This document shows positions 8,896 to 18,400 of a stretch of DNA of 64,000 bases, in pieces. The notes under the pieces were generated by a model. That model did not search any database and was not told the DNA's origin. It saw only the letters and a program-made list of their open reading frames with translations. The translations under genes and the position numbers were made by a program. How positions within the stretch are numbered: position 1 is the stretch's first letter; each line of letters starts with the position of its first letter. The stretch is from the NCBI GenBank assembly GCA_964545855.1, contig CAZJHD010000012.1:43479-107478 (forward strand), in the 5' to 3' direction. Source of the stretch: CAZJHD01 sp964545855. GTDB taxonomy: Bacteria; Planctomycetota; UBA1135; JACQFD01.

Positions 8896-11040
8896 TCAGC
8901 GCGACGCCTCGACGCGGAACGCGGCGAGGTGCAACGGATCGAGAGCGAAGCGGAAGGCGCCTGCTCGGTCGGGCGGGAGGATCTCCTCCTCCTCGCCGTC
9001 GATGCGCACGAGGGCGCTGGCGCCCTCGACGACGAGCGCGACGGAGACCGTGGCGGAGACCTCCTCGGAGACCTTGCCAGAGCGAACGTCTCCCGTCCGG
9101 ATGGCGGCCGCGGGGCTTCGTCGCACGTTCGCCGTGACGAGGAGCCAGCGATCCTCTCCGCGGCGCAGCCGATGGATCGACAGCGGCAGCCCGGACTCGC
9201 TCGAGGCGTGCACTCGTGAGCCGGTGCGGCCGCGGTCGAGGGTCGCTCCGACGGCCTCGCGCAGCGCCGCGGCCGCGGCTGCACCCGGCGCCGTTGCCGG
9301 CTGCAGGCGGTCGTCCCGATGGGAGACGGTCGAGAGATTCAACAGGACCGCCCGACCGTCGGCAGATCTCCGCAGGCGCACGCGGGCTCCGGCGCGGTCG
9401 CGCAGCTCCGACTCGAGGACGACCAGCCCCTCGGCGGTACGTCCCGCGGCGGGGCCTGGGCTGCAGTCCGCGTCGGCGAAGCCGGCGAAGGCGAGCGGCG
9501 CCGTCCCGAAGAGGTCGTCGAGGGCTCCGATGGGACCGCCGCCACGGAGCGACGCGTCGAAGAGGGCGGGACGTCCCTCGCTCACGAGCGTGCCGCCGCT
9601 CTCGACGTGACGGCGGAGCCGGGACGCGGCGTTCTCGGAGAGAGCGAGGCAGCGGGGCAGCACGACGACGCTCGGGAGCTCCGCGGCGGGATCCTCCAGC
9701 GCTTCCGCGTCGATCGCGACGGGCGAGAGACTCCGATCCTCCGCCAGCAGGAACCAGGCCTCGAGCGACGCGAGGGCCGTCGAGCGCTCGTGCTCGTAGC
9801 TGGTGAGACGGAGCGGCCAACGCGCGCCGTCGCCGCGCGCATCGAGGAGCCAGGACGCGCGGAGGCTCGGCTGCGAGAGCACGATGCCGAGGGAGTCGTG
9901 CTCGGCGCGGGCGCCATCCGTCCGCTCCGCGAGACGCCGGAGCGCGGTGCCACGCGCGCCGAGGGCGCGGGCCGCCTTCGTCGGCCGCGGCGCGCCCGGG
10001 CCCGGCTCGAAGAGCGCGTCGTTCGCCCAGACGATGGTCGCGCGCCCTCCGCGGGCGAAGAGCCACGACATGCGGGCCGGTGCGAGCGTCGCGGGGTGGC
10101 GCTCCGAGGCGTCGGAGAAGAACGCCGTGTCGACGAGAAGGATCTCGGGCGCGAGGGTGCGGACGACGTCGCGGGCGGCGCCGAGGTCGTAGACCTCGAG
10201 CACCTCGGGCCCCGCCGCCAGGAGACGCCGCCAGTCGTGGCCGCCGAAGGCGGCGGGAGCGCCGCCGCCGAGGAAGCCGACGGGGACGCCCGGGGCCGCG
10301 GCGCGGGCCGCGCCGATCGCTCCGGCGAGGGCCTCGGCGAAGCTCGCGTCCGCATGCTCGCGGGCCGCGGCCCATGGCGCGAAGTTCCAGGGCGCCGCGT
10401 GACGCCACTCGCGCGCGAGGATCCGATCGGTGGTCCAGTGCTCGGCTTCCTCGGGAGGCGACGGCTCCGCGCCCCAGGCGCGCGCCAGCGACGATCCGTC
10501 GGGGAATCGGCTCGCCAGGCGGCGCCGGAAGGCTCGGAGCGCATGGGGCGACCGGTCGACGTCGAGAGGAGAGGCACCGACCGTGAACGACGGCTCGTCG
10601 GCGACCGACAGGAAGCGCGCTCCGGCGGCCGCGGCGCGCGAAGCGCGCGAGGAAGCCTCCTCGGCGATCGCCCGAAGGACCTCCGGGTCGTCGAGGCTCG
10701 GCTCGCGCACGAGGGCTTCGACCGATCGGTTGGCGAGGAACGCGGTCCGCATCGCGACCCACCTCGGGTCATCGGCATCGCGATGGAAGACGCCGCGGCG
10801 CACGAGGTGATCGGCATAGAACGCCAGGCCGAGATCCGTCGCGACGTCCGGCTCCTCGGCGCCCTGCACGTTCGTTCCCCGGATGCCGAGTGCGCGCAGG
10901 GCGTCCGCCCAGGCGGGCGTCGGCGGCGGTCCGCCCCGGCGCCACACGAAGATCGGGTACGGATCGCGCGGAGCGGGCGGCCCCGGCTCCTGACGGAGCG
11001 GTGCAGCGACGGTGAGGGCGGCGAGGAGCGAGAGGAGCAT
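8896..11040 (-). CDS. Secreted glycoside-hydrolase-like protein (GH42/beta-galactosidase fold)
   Basis: This 714-residue protein has an N-terminal hydrophobic signal (residues 1 to about 14) followed by a Pro-rich stretch, so export is expected. Residues about 25-420 resemble a TIM-barrel of the GH42 group: 'ARFLSVADEPSF' is followed by 'LRAFRRRLASRFPDGSSL' and 'ARAWG', the order seen around the acid/base region of GH42 enzymes, with Asp-Glu in place of the usual Asn-Glu. A later part, 'PSVVVLPRCLALSENAASRL' and 'VESGGTLVSEGRPALFD', is like the GH42 trimerisation (amidotransferase-like) domain. The end is beta-rich. Substrate and activity are unknown. Start ATG 11040 was chosen because it begins the signal peptide. 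Confidence 0.6.
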   Translation of the reverse strand: MLLSLLAALTVAAPLRQEPGPPAPRDPYPIFVWRRGGPPPTPAWADALRALGIRGTNVQGAEEPDVATDLGLAFYADHLVRRGVFHRDADDPRWVAMRTAFLANRSVEALVREPSLDDPEVLRAIAEEASSRASRAAAAGARFLSVADEPSFTVGASPLDVDRSPHALRAFRRRLASRFPDGSSLARAWGAEPSPPEEAEHWTTDRILAREWRHAAPWNFAPWAAAREHADASFAEALAGAIGAARAAAPGVPVGFLGGGAPAAFGGHDWRRLLAAGPEVLEVYDLGAARDVVRTLAPEILLVDTAFFSDASERHPATLAPARMSWLFARGGRATIVWANDALFEPGPGAPRPTKAARALGARGTALRRLAERTDGARAEHDSLGIVLSQPSLRASWLLDARGDGARWPLRLTSYEHERSTALASLEAWFLLAEDRSLSPVAIDAEALEDPAAELPSVVVLPRCLALSENAASRLRRHVESGGTLVSEGRPALFDASLRGGGPIGALDDLFGTAPLAFAGFADADCSPGPAAGRTAEGLVVLESELRDRAGARVRLRRSADGRAVLLNLSTVSHRDDRLQPATAPGAAAAAALREAVGATLDRGRTGSRVHASSESGLPLSIHRLRRGEDRWLLVTANVRRSPAAAIRTGDVRSGKVSEEVSATVSVALVVEGASALVRIDGEEEEILPPDRAGAFRFALDPLHLAAFRVEASR

Positions 11041-11136
11041 CGGCGCGCGGGAGCGGACGAGTGTGTCCGTGCGTCGACGGCGAAGGAACGGCCGTCTTCG
11101 CGTCGTCGAGGCCCGGCGCGACGAGGCGCGTCGGTC

Positions 11137-11144
11137 GCTATGCT
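11137..11144 (+). promoter_or_regulatory. Candidate -10 box for MAT-like gene
   Basis: GCTATGCT ends 8 bases before the ATG at 11153. If used, transcription would begin at or next to the start codon (leaderless mRNA). No Shine-Dalgarno sequence precedes the ATG, which fits. A -35 match is not evident. Confidence 0.4.
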
Positions 11145-11152
11145 CCCGGTCC

Positions 11153-12217
11153 ATGACGGCCGAGCTCTTCCTCTCCCAGGCGCGCGAGCTTCGGCCTCGC
11201 TTCACCATTCCCGCGCTCGCGCGGAGCGCCGGCCACCCGGACGAGATCGCCGGCGGAATGGCGGAGGCCGTGGCCGGGGCTCTCGAGGACGAGGCGCGCC
11301 GGAGCGGGCTGCAGGACCCGGTCTTCTCCCTGGGTGCGACCGTGCTCCTCCCGGGGATCGCGGTCCCGCGATTCGGCGGCGGACGGACCGGTCTCCCGAT
11401 GCGTCTCGTCGTGGCGGGATCGGGACGCCGGGTCCCGGCGCTCTCCCATGCGCGTCTGGGAGAGGTCGCGCTACGCGCGAGCCAGGACTGGGCGCGCGCA
11501 AACCTCCGACACGTCGACCCCAGGCGCCATCTCGCCGCCGAGCTGCATCTGCGCGATCCCGGCACCGCGCGCTCGACGAGCATCGGAGTCGCACGCGCGC
11601 CCGCGTCGGCGAGCCAGTTCCTCGCGCAGGAAGCCGTGGCGCTCGCGACGGGACCGGAGTTCCGGCGGCAGTTCCCCGAGGTGGGGGACGAGGTCGAGGC
11701 CTCGGCGCTCGCGGAGGAGTCGACGCTGCGCATGCGCCTGTCGATCGCGATGATCGACCGGCACGTCCACAGCGAGCGGGCCTACTTCCTGGGACGCAAG
11801 GCGATGGAGGCGTTCCTGCTGGAGAAGGTGCGCGCGCTTCCTTCGCACTTCGACCGCATCGAGCTCCACGTGAACCCCGACGACGAGCCGGGACGGGGCG
11901 AGGAGGGGTGCCTGCTCACGGTCCTCGGGACGACGGCCGACGGCCGACGGCCGGGACACTGCAACGCGGCGCCGGAGGGCGAGACCACGTCGACGCACGC
12001 GGAGGCCTTCGCGCGGATGCTCACGGACCGCGTCCGCGGCGTGCGCGTGGCCGTCGTGCGTCTCGAGGAGGACGACCGCGGCGAGATCCGCCACGCGTTC
12101 GTGCGTCTGGAGCTCGACGCCGGGATCTCCCTGGAGACGATCCGTCCCGCCGTCGCCGAACTCGTGCCCCAGCGCGCCCTGCGCACGCGGCGGATCGACG
12201 CGAGCGACTTCGCGTGA
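11153..12217 (+). CDS. Divergent archaeal-type methionine adenosyltransferase homologue
   Basis: This 354-residue protein aligns along its length, by eye, with archaeal S-adenosylmethionine synthetase (PF01941 type). 'SAGHPDEIAGGMAEAV' (residues 25-40) matches the archaeal 'GHPDSICDGIAESV' region, and 'VPRFGGGRTGLPMRL' (about 71-85) matches 'PKFGGG...P'. 'FPEVGDEVEASAL', 'MRLSIAMIDRHV', 'IELHVNPDD' and 'LTVLGTTADG' follow in the archaeal order. Key differences: the Asp of the GHPD-region DG is Gly, the HNTD segment is missing, and the Gly/Arg/Asn-rich GRGNRxNG motif is replaced by 'GRRPGHCNAAPEGE' (about 264-277). It is also about 50 residues shorter. Classical AdoMet synthesis is therefore doubtful. 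It could be a changed-substrate enzyme or a regulatory paralogue. The start is supported by the nearby -10-like box. Confidence 0.65.
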   Translation: MTAELFLSQARELRPRFTIPALARSAGHPDEIAGGMAEAVAGALEDEARRSGLQDPVFSLGATVLLPGIAVPRFGGGRTGLPMRLVVAGSGRRVPALSHARLGEVALRASQDWARANLRHVDPRRHLAAELHLRDPGTARSTSIGVARAPASASQFLAQEAVALATGPEFRRQFPEVGDEVEASALAEESTLRMRLSIAMIDRHVHSERAYFLGRKAMEAFLLEKVRALPSHFDRIELHVNPDDEPGRGEEGCLLTVLGTTADGRRPGHCNAAPEGETTSTHAEAFARMLTDRVRGVRVAVVRLEEDDRGEIRHAFVRLELDAGISLETIRPAVAELVPQRALRTRRIDASDFA

Positions 12218-12242
12218 GCCTCCGCGGTCCGCGGACGGCGCG

Positions 12243-12863
12243 TCAGCCGTCCTTCGGATCCTCGTTCTTGATCGCGTTGAAGGCCGCGTTGCTCTTCGAC
12301 CGGAGCGACACCAGCTTCGACTGGTAGTACTTGAGCCGGTTCCGGTAGCTGGCGAAGTTGTGCCCGTAGGCCTCGTCGTCCGTGTAGGTCTTGTACTTCG
12401 GGTCCTCGAGCACTTCGATGATCCCGTCGGCGATGCCCGCGTACTCGTCGCGGAGCAGGTCGTACTCCTCGCGCCGCTTCTCGGGGTCCTCGATCTTGTC
12501 GACCTCGAGCTCGCGGCGCTCGAGAGGATCGATCTGCATGGAGAGCGCGTCGAGCCGCCCGACGACGTCCTTGCGGACGTCCGGAGGCAGCTCCTTCAGA
12601 TAGGTGCCCGAATCCGACTTCTTCACCACGGGCTCGGGCGCCGGCGGCAGCGCCTCGGCTTCGATCACCGGAGGCTCCTGCGCCTTCGGCGGCTCCGGCG
12701 CGGTCTTCTTCGAGGTGAAGAGGTAGATGGCGAAGCCGATGCCCACCACGGTGAGCCCGCCCGCGAGGGCGATCTGGCCGACGGGCGCCTTCGCCGGGGC
12801 GGAGTCCAGGGGAGCGCCCTTCGGGGCGGACGAGGAAGCGGAAGTGCGTCGCGGTGCGGCCAT
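12243..12863 (-). CDS. Single-pass membrane protein of unknown function
   Basis: This 206-residue protein has an Ala/Ser/Pro-rich cytoplasmic N-terminus, one membrane segment at about residues 30-49 ('QIALAGGLTVVGIGFAIYLF'), a Pro-rich linker (about 53-80) and a highly charged, probably helical or coiled-coil domain to the end. No family is recognised. The shape (short tail, one TM, Pro linker, helical domain) suits a periplasmic scaffold. It is divergent from the toroid protein gene and may belong functionally to the ExbBD island. Start ATG 12863 begins just before the basic stretch; longer frames upstream are not supported. Confidence 0.6.
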   Translation of the reverse strand: MAAPRRTSASSSAPKGAPLDSAPAKAPVGQIALAGGLTVVGIGFAIYLFTSKKTAPEPPKAQEPPVIEAEALPPAPEPVVKKSDSGTYLKELPPDVRKDVVGRLDALSMQIDPLERRELEVDKIEDPEKRREEYDLLRDEYAGIADGIIEVLEDPKYKTYTDDEAYGHNFASYRNRLKYYQSKLVSLRSKSNAAFNAIKNEDPKDG

Positions 12864-13362
12864 CGATCGCGCGGAGTGAGGGTTGGGTCTCGAAGAAGTC
12901 GCCGGCGAGCCGAGCACGCCAGCGAAGCCGCCAGGACGCGTCTCGAGCCATCGTGGTTCGGCCTCGTGCGACCAGCGTACGGGCGGAGATCGAGAGGGTC
13001 GAGGGCGGGAGCCCGATGGAAGGGGGCGAGAACTCCGTGCGTCGTCCCTCGGGGCCGATCGGACTAGGGACGGACGTGGCGTTCTCTCCTCGCAGTGCTC
13101 GACCCCTCGAAGCCGGCTTCGCCACGCTCGCTCCTCCCCCTCGACGACGCGCAACGGAGGTGTCCGGTGGTTTTTCCAAAACTTGTCCGGATTCGCGGCG
13201 TCCCGTTATGCTCCCCCCTCGGGGTGTTCCACTCCGTGATCGGCGTCGGTCTTCGGTCCGCGCCGGAACGGGGGTGCCGACCGGGCTCGAGCGCGTGATC
13301 CGCGCGCGCCTCCCGGATCCTCGGCAGCACGCGAAGACCCACCGAAACTCGGAGTTCCGTCC
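12864..13362. other. Divergent intergenic region, about 500 bases
   Basis: No gene is supported here, although several open frames cross it. It separates the small membrane protein (minus) from the toroid protein (plus). It contains the sigma-70-like promoter at 13183-13212 and a palindrome GAAGCCGGCTTC near 13110. The plus-strand mRNA would have a leader of about 140 bases. Confidence 0.5.
13183..13212 (+). promoter_or_regulatory. Promoter for toroid protein gene
   Basis: TTGTCC (13183-13188), an 18-base spacer and TATGCT (13207-13212). The AT-rich run just upstream of the -35 stands out in GC-rich DNA and may act as an UP-like element. Expected start of transcription is near 13219. Confidence 0.5.
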
Positions 13363-15084
13363 ATGGCCGACCACGAATCGAATCAGAACCAACCCGATTT
13401 CGAGTATCGCTCCGCGGCCTTCGAATCGAAGAGCTTCAGCGAGTGGATGCGCGATCGGATCAAGCAGTCGCCCTACTTCTTCATCGCGGCGGCGTTCAAC
13501 CTGACGCTGCTCTCGCTCGCGGCCGTCTGGAAGCTCGGCGAGGAGCAGGCGAAGCGCGAGGAGAAGCCGATCGAGGCGACGATCAGCAAGCCCGTCGATG
13601 ACGCGAAGGAGGCGGAGCCCGAGGTCCTGAAGCGCGACATCTTCGAGATGCAGGATGCCGCGATCGAGACGATCGACACGGAGGTCCTGACCAACGAGCC
13701 CGAGCTGACGTTCCCCGACGACAACTTCGTCTACGGAGACCACAACGAGACGGACAACGGCGAGGACTACGGGATGGCGAAGGGGGACAACACCGACTTC
13801 AACTTCGCCAACTCGTCCGGCAAGAACCTCTTCGACGCGATCGGCGTCGGCGGCAACTCGGGCCGCGGCGGACGCGGCGGCTACGGCGGTCCCTTCGGCG
13901 GCCGGAGGAACATGACGGTGCGGGGGGGGAAGGGCGGCAACGCGAAGACGGAATCCGCCGTCGACGCGGGTCTCCGCTGGCTCGCGCGTCACCAGGACGA
14001 GGACGGCTCCTGGTCGCCCGAGAACTACTTGAAGAACTGCCAGGGCGGCACGGTCTGCGACGGCAAGGGGTATCCCGAGCACCAGATCGGCGTGACGGCC
14101 CTCGCTCTTCTGGGCTTCCTCGGCGCCGGCTACGACCAGCGCTCGCCGAAGCAGTGGACCGATCCGTTCACGAAGCGCGTGATCCGTGTCGGCGACGTCG
14201 TGAAGAACGGCTTGAAGTACCTGCGATCGAACCAGGACGAGGCCGGCTCCTTCGTCTCCTCGTCGAATTCGAAGTGGGGCTACAACCACTCGATCGCGGC
14301 TCTCGCCATGTGCGAGGCTTATGGACTGTCGCGATCTCCGCTCTGGAAGGAGTCGGCGCAGAAGTCGATCGACAACCTGATCGCGGGCCAGAATCCGGCT
14401 CCCGGCGGCTCGGGCTACCTCGCGTGGCGCTACCGGCCGCTCAGCGGCGACAACGACATCTCGGTGACCGGGTGGTGCGTCATGGCCCTCAAGTCGGCCG
14501 AGCTCGCGGGGCTCAAGATCTCCCAGAACTCGATGGAGGGCGCGTTCAACTTCTGCGAGGAGGTCACCGACAAGGCCACGGGCCACGTCGGCTACACGAA
14601 GCGCGAGGAGGCGGGCCAGCAGGTGAAGCAGCCCGGGAAGAACGACGACTACCTGAATCACCCCGCGCTCTCCTCGGTCGGGATGTGCGTCCGCACGTTC
14701 GTCAACCACGACCTCGACGACCCGATGCTGAAGGCGGGCGCGGAGCTGATGAAGCGCGACCTTCCCGTCTGGGACAAGAAGAAGAAGTCGAACGACTACT
14801 ACTACTGGTACTACGCGTCGCTCGCGCTGAACCAGTACGACGGTCCCGACAGCCCGCGACAGAACAAGGGCGAATACTGGAACGCGTGGAACACGGAGTT
14901 GAAGAAGGCTCTCCTGGACAATCAGGTGAACAATCCGAAGCTCTGCACCGACGGCTCCTGGGACGCCGACGACCGCTGGGGCTTCGAGGGCGGCCGCGTC
15001 TATGCGACGGCCACGAACGTGCTCACGTTCGAGGTGTACTACCGCTACGGGAACGCCTTCGGCGTCACGAAGAAGGCGAAGTGA
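13363..15084 (+). CDS. Membrane-anchored Gly-rich protein with squalene-cyclase-like alpha-toroid
   Basis: This 573-residue protein has a polar N-terminus, one membrane segment at about 38-57 ('FFIAAAFNLTLLSLAAVW'), an acidic linker (about 65-160), a Gly-rich stretch ('GRGGRGGYGGPFGG', about 166-182) and then a prenyltransferase/squalene-oxidase repeat domain. The repeats show the 'GLRWLARHQDEDGSWS' and 'LKYLRSNQDEAGSF' patterns of alpha/alpha toroids. Residues of terpene cyclases such as DxDD are not seen, so a binding or structural role is likelier than cyclisation. The layout of TM, extended linker and folded periplasmic domain recalls TonB. ExbB and two ExbD genes lie 5 kb downstream on the same strand. 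Confidence 0.75.
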   Translation: MADHESNQNQPDFEYRSAAFESKSFSEWMRDRIKQSPYFFIAAAFNLTLLSLAAVWKLGEEQAKREEKPIEATISKPVDDAKEAEPEVLKRDIFEMQDAAIETIDTEVLTNEPELTFPDDNFVYGDHNETDNGEDYGMAKGDNTDFNFANSSGKNLFDAIGVGGNSGRGGRGGYGGPFGGRRNMTVRGGKGGNAKTESAVDAGLRWLARHQDEDGSWSPENYLKNCQGGTVCDGKGYPEHQIGVTALALLGFLGAGYDQRSPKQWTDPFTKRVIRVGDVVKNGLKYLRSNQDEAGSFVSSSNSKWGYNHSIAALAMCEAYGLSRSPLWKESAQKSIDNLIAGQNPAPGGSGYLAWRYRPLSGDNDISVTGWCVMALKSAELAGLKISQNSMEGAFNFCEEVTDKATGHVGYTKREEAGQQVKQPGKNDDYLNHPALSSVGMCVRTFVNHDLDDPMLKAGAELMKRDLPVWDKKKKSNDYYYWYYASLALNQYDGPDSPRQNKGEYWNAWNTELKKALLDNQVNNPKLCTDGSWDADDRWGFEGGRVYATATNVLTFEVYYRYGNAFGVTKKAK

Positions 15085-15426
15085 GACCGGTCGCGGACGA
15101 GGGCCGAACGTCGGCCTCGAACCTCCACTGATTCCTTCGAGCAGGGCGGCTCCGCCGAGTGGCGGGTCCGCCCTGCGCCTTTCGTGGCGACGCGGCCGCA
15201 ATTCGACTCGGACGCCTGCGAACTCCCTTGGCGAATGGGTCGTTTGTCTGCAGCATCGGCGCCTCGACTCCCGCGGAGGCTGCTCCCAGCGCCTCGCGGT
15301 CGGACATCCGGCCCTCCTCCGGTGATCACGCCTCGCCGCAAGAGCGAGGGGTGCGCGATGCTCGGCCGAAGACTCTTCCTGTCACCTCCTGCTCCCTGCC
15401 CGCCTTTCCCTCGCTGCGTGGATCGA
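15085..15426. other. Intergenic region with terminator
   Basis: No gene is supported. It holds the hairpin at 15141-15185 that ends the toroid protein transcript. No convincing promoter for the following TPR gene was found in the remainder. Confidence 0.4.
15141..15185 (+). terminator. Hairpin terminator after toroid protein gene
   Basis: GCAGGGCGG (15141-15149) pairs perfectly with CCGCCCTGC (15168-15176), and a short T run (GCCTTTCG) follows. It lies 57 bases after the stop codon. Confidence 0.55.
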
Positions 15427-18400
15427 ATGGACTTTCTTCGGAATGGGCTGCACTCGGCGTTCGCTTCGGCCCTGCTCGTGCTGCCCCTCGTCGGTGTCGC
15501 ATCCGGGCGGGCTCTCGGCTCGACGACGCCGATCTCCGAGATGGCGAGCTCGAACGCGACGCAAGAGGATCTGGACGCCAAGGTCGCGCCGCCGGGATTC
15601 GATCGAGACGTCGACTTCGCGAGCCGGCTCGCGAATCGGAACATGCGCGACGAGGCCCGGTGGGTCGTCGCCGACCTGAAGGGCGGGAAGAACCTCTCGG
15701 AGCTCCAGAAGGCCTCCATCGCGTTCCTCGAGGCGCGCATCTCGGTATCGGCCTTCGATGTCGAGCGCGACTTCGACAAGGCCATGATCGCCTACGAGAG
15801 CGCGCGGTCGGCCGTCGACTCGTACCTGAAGCTCGCGCCCGATGGAGCCTTCGCCGGGCAGGCGCGCTACATGGGCGGCGACCTCGACCGCAAGCTCGGG
15901 AAGAAGATCGCCGAGCAGATCCGTCGCGAGCCCTCCATCGAGAAGATCGGAGAGATGCGCAAGCTGGGGGAAGAGGCCTTCGGGCGCGCCATCAGCTACT
16001 TCTCGGCGCAAGCGTCCACGCTGCAGGGGCCGGCGCAGACGGCAGGACCGGCCACGGCCGCCGAGGCTGATTTCCTGGCCGCTCTCTACGCCGTCCCCAA
16101 CGCGTACTTCGACTACGCCGACCTCTACGGGAAGGACGATCCGATCCGCGCGGAGAAGCTCCGGCGCGCGGGCGATCTGTTCGAGGAGTTCCTCCTCGAG
16201 TGCCCGAGCGACTACACCATCGCGTTCGAGGCGAGCGTCAAGGCGGGCAACGTCTGGCGCGAGCTCGGGCAGGGAAGCCGTGCCCGCGACTACTACTTCG
16301 TCTGCTTCGAGCTCCTCTACTGGTACGACCAGGACGGCAACCGTCATGTTCGACCGCCGGAGGATTTCAACGATGCGCTCCGTCTGCTGATCCTCGAGGC
16401 AGCGACGGAGTACTCGAAGCTCCTGAATCGGGAGCAGCAGTACGACGCGGTGCTGGAGCGCGTCGAGGACGTGCGAAAGGGGATCCCCAACGCCGAGGAG
16501 TACGACCTCGACTTCCTCGTTGAGGTCGCGAGGGCCTACGCGGGCAAGAATCAGGACCAGAAGGCGATCGAGGTGGCGCAGAGGGTTCGCACCCGAGCCG
16601 TCTTCGGCAGCGAGACGTTCGCGAGCGCGCGCGACCTCCTGGAGTCGCTGGGAGTCGATTTCGAGGGAGCGGGCCCGATCCCGGCGCAGGAGATCATCTC
16701 GCCCGTCTACGCCGCCTATCAGGAAGGCCGATTCACCGACGCGATGCGAGCCTTCGAGCGCAGCCTCTCGAGGCTGCGCGGGAGGCCCGAGGAGGCGAAG
16801 TACGGAGGCGACCTCTTCACGCTCGCGGGTCAGGTCTACCAGAAGGCGGGCCGGCCCATCGAGGCGATCCTCCTCTTCGAGACGGCGGGCACGCGATTCC
16901 CCCAGAGCCGGCTCGCGGCGACCGCGTTGCTCCTCGGCGTCGACGAGGCGTGCAACCTCTGGGTGAAGACCCAGTCGAAGGATCCGTGGATCGACGAGTG
17001 GATCCAGACGCTCCTCGATCATCTTTCGAATGGCTGGCCGGACAGCGACCCATCGAACCAGGCCCAGAGCCGCTACATCTCCGCTCTGCAGAAGATGGGG
17101 CTGAAGGACGCGTTCGAGGTGGCGAAGCTGAAGGAGGATCAGCTCCGCTCCCTCTCGAAGACCGATCCGAATCTCGGCAAGCGCTCCTTCGACGCGGGCC
17201 TGATGTTCTTCCGAGCGGGCGGGCTGATCGCGAACGTCCGTGACAAGGCCCAGCTGAAGCGCATGCGCGACGACGCGCGTGCGGGAATGGAGCGGACGTT
17301 CGCCCAGCTCTTCGATTGGACGGCCGCGCAGACGACCCTCGATCCGACGGAGCGGTCCCGCAACGAGCAGAAGGAGATCGAGGCGCGGCTCTGCCTGGCC
17401 CGCGCCTACCTCTGGGAGCCGGGCTCGCAGCCGGAGCGCACGCAGCAGATCTGTCGGGAGATCGACGATCGCGCGTCGCGCTCCACGATCGCGAGGGCGA
17501 AGAGCCTCGACACGGCGGAGCTCTTCATGACGGTCGCTCTGAAGCTCGGCAAGCTCGATGACGCGGTGCGGATCGTGGAGGGGATGTCGACGAAGGCGCC
17601 GGAGTCGAGCAAGACGGTCAAGGGGCTCCGCCGCGTCGGGGACGCGATCTTGGAGGAGATTCCGAAGAAGAAGGATCTCCCACCCGCCGATCGCATCGCC
17701 ATGATCGACACGGCGACGCGGCTCTACCGATCGTGGATCGCCTCCGGCGAGAAGCAGGAGGGGCAGGTCGACTCCCTCGACTACGCCGTCGCAGGCGCAC
17801 GTCTCTTCCAACTCGGCCTCTGGAAGAACGACCAGGATCTCAGAGAGAGCTTCTACTTCGACATCGATCCGAAGAAGCTCGCGTTCCGCGATCAGCTCGA
17901 GTCGGCCGTCGAGCTCATCAAGAAGAGTCTCGTGGTGAACGAGACGGCGCCGCAGTCGGACTACAACGCGCCTGTCAACCGCTTCCGCTTGGGGCAGGCG
18001 CTCGGCGCCCTGGACCGTTGGTCGGAACTGGCGGAGCACTACGGCTCGCTCATCACCGACCTCGAACTGGTCGTGCAGCAGCCGCAAACGAGCATCCTCG
18101 AGATCAACGCGGTCGCCATGCGTTCTGTCCGGCTGCCGGTCATCCAGATCGTGAACGAGAGGGCCTATGCGCTGGCTCGGCTCTCCGAGAAGGGCGACAA
18201 GAAGGCGGGCGAGGAGGCGCAGCTCCTCGCCGCGGCCGTCGTCCGCGCGACCGATCCGGGAACCCGGGAGCCGACGAAGGAGTGGTGGATGGCGCGCTAC
18301 GTCTACGCCCTGGCCTGCGTGAACAACGGCGAGAGGGTGGTCGCGCGCAACGTGATCGAGAGCTACCTCGTCTCCGACCGCGAGCTCGACCGCGGCAAGT

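Noticed and set aside
5357..10762. An 1801-codon open frame on the minus strand
   Set aside because: It is antisense or out of frame to well-supported genes (phosphomannomutase, DUF62, arginase, GH-like). Composition is typical of shadow frames.
13363..15084. True squalene-hopene cyclase
   Set aside because: The DxDD protonation motif and QW-repeat density of terpene cyclases are missing, and the N-terminal TM, acidic and Gly-rich linker are not part of that enzyme family.
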